Of a stretch of 6,781 bases of DNA, positions 6,461-6,781 are shown one piece after another; within the stretch, counting starts at the first letter, position 1; every line of letters starts with the position of its first letter. Position numbers and translations under genes: made by a program. Source of the DNA: Crocinitomicaceae bacterium. Its GTDB lineage: Bacteria; Bacteroidota; Bacteroidia; Flavobacteriales_D; Sanyastnellaceae. The stretch spans positions 1 through 6,781 of the forward strand of contig JADLBA010000219.1 in NCBI GenBank assembly GCA_020848015.1, read 5' to 3'. Below the pieces are notes generated by a model, which saw only the letters and a program-made list of their open reading frames with translations, was not told the DNA's origin and did not search any database.

Positions 6461-6547
6461 AAAAACAGAAAAGACAAAATATATCCAATTACACGCGCAG
6501 CGAGCTTTCTTAGATCGGAAGGGGAGGCTGTGTTGTCTTTTTTTTTT
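6430..6547 (+). terminator. Imperfect long hairpin (repeat copies 2 and 3) ending in a T10 tract
   Basis: A third copy of the repeat, beginning GCGA at 6500, can pair with copy 2: CCTCCC 6430-6435 with GGGAGG 6522-6527, AGAAAG 6449-6454 with CTTTCT 6505-6510, and TCGC 6456-6459 with GCGA 6500-6503, leaving a loop of about 40 bases. Ten consecutive T occupy 6538-6547. In addition AAAAGACA (6469-6476) is the complement of TGTCTTTT (6534-6541), which would occupy the T-tract. The arrangement resembles a terminator or antiterminator for a transcript coming from the left on the + strand. The ten-base gap before the T-run and the mismatches keep confidence low. Confidence 0.35.
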
Positions 6548-6578
6548 CTTCTAAAAAATTATCCCTGCCATTTTTTAC

Positions 6579-6586
6579 TATCTTCG
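6579..6586 (+). promoter_or_regulatory. Possible -7 element for the right-edge gene
   Basis: TATCTTCG differs from TAnnTTTG at one position and would place the transcript start near 6593, about 30 bases before the ATG at 6624. No clear TTG or TTTG lies at the -33 distance. A TTGACTTT at 6591-6598 is present but has no usable -7 box before the start codon. This is tentative. Confidence 0.28.
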
Positions 6587-6623
6587 TTCATTGACTTTAT
6601 TAAAATCCTAATTATTCTATATT

Positions 6624-6781
6624 ATGAAAAAACAATTTTTTACTTTCTTAGCATCGGGGCTATTGGTTGCTACCGGGCTTGCGCAGGTGCAAATTGACAA
6701 ACCGTTGCAAATGGCGGGAGCCGATGGCGACCGAAACATTACCAACCTCGAGTTGCCTGTTAACGGTACCGATGCCGTAAA
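6624..6781 (+). CDS. N-terminus of a secreted protein (3' end outside window), function unknown
   Basis: ATG at 6624-6626 opens a frame that runs off the right edge after 52 complete codons. Residues 1-20 are a textbook signal peptide: Met-Lys-Lys, a hydrophobic core, then Thr-Gly-Leu-Ala before Gln21. The mature part begins Val-Gln-Ile-Asp-Lys-Pro-Leu-Gln and continues with Gly/Asp/Asn-rich sequence ending Asn-Gly-Thr-Asp-Ala-Val. That ending recalls the linker that precedes conserved repeats in some fibre-like surface and tail-fibre-type proteins of Bacteroidota, but this is a weak resemblance. The ATG is preceded by an AT-rich stretch without a Shine-Dalgarno sequence, as expected for the phylum. 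It is transcribed divergently from the subtilase cluster and may be controlled by the structured region upstream. That it is a real secreted-protein start is fairly sure; no function can be given. Confidence 0.8.
   Translation, partial: MKKQFFTFLASGLLVATGLAQVQIDKPLQMAGADGDRNITNLELPVNGTDAV

Larger units (their letters stand above)
6129..6623. other. 495-base divergent intergenic region rich in inverted repeats
   Basis: This region lies between the start of the subtilase gene (minus) and the start of the right-edge secreted protein (plus), so it must hold promoters for both. I found no convincing TAnnTTTG element for the subtilase. A small palindrome, CCTCA-5 nt-TGAGG, lies at 6166-6180 in the presumed subtilase leader. 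From 6260 to 6547 the sequence is dominated by related inverted repeats and two T-tracts, described in separate entries. Parts between the repeats, such as 6297-6440, are strongly AT-rich. The open frames here run through the T-tracts and do not look like proteins. Confidence 0.7.

Noticed and set aside
6237..6554. 105-codon plus-strand open frame in the divergent intergenic region
   Set aside because: It begins at TTG, crosses all the inverted repeats and ends by translating the T-tract as Phe; there is no protein-like pattern.

Overview
The window looks like chromosomal DNA from a member of the Bacteroidota, plausibly a Chitinophagales- or Sphingobacteriales-like lineage, though the exact lineage is inference. 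The evidence is an S46 dipeptidyl peptidase, a subtilase with the N-terminal prodomain pattern common in that phylum, several signal peptides ending just before Gln, almost no Shine-Dalgarno sequences, and a promoter matching the Bacteroidota -7 consensus TAnnTTTG.

Layout. Positions 1-515 (+) hold the 3' end of a gene that enters from the left. It resembles the C-terminal target-recognition part of an adenine-specific DNA methyltransferase of the TaqI/Eco57I type. A well-formed promoter (584-616) then precedes a 43-residue His-rich single-pass membrane microprotein (638-769, +). Convergent to it is a four-gene, tightly packed minus-strand cluster that reads from 6128 down to 866. In transcription order it encodes a secreted S8 subtilase (6128-4473), an outer-membrane beta-barrel protein (4507-3695, overlapping the subtilase), a J-domain protein with two transmembrane helices (3667-3110), and a periplasmic S46 dipeptidyl peptidase with the Asp/Glu-specific DPP11 signature (3058-866). 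The first two genes overlap by 35 bases, and the other junctions are 27 and 51 bases, so one transcript is likely.

A 495-base intergenic stretch (6129-6623) separates the cluster from a divergent gene on the + strand. Only the signal peptide and first mature residues of that gene (6624-6781) are visible. The intergenic stretch is not empty. It contains a long, nearly perfect inverted repeat (6260-6281 with 6441-6460), a nested inner inverted repeat, a third related copy (6500-6527) that can pair with the second, and two T-tracts placed after hairpins on the + strand. This looks like a structured RNA or an attenuator-like switch and is the most unexpected signal in the window.

How the genes may work together (inference): the subtilase would cut extracellular or surface proteins, the barrel protein would sit in the outer membrane, and the S46 enzyme would remove acidic dipeptides from the resulting oligopeptides in the periplasm. 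The membrane-anchored J protein would recruit a Hsp70 (DnaK) to the inner face of the inner membrane, possibly to support export. No tRNA, rRNA, CRISPR array, transposase or insertion sequence was seen.
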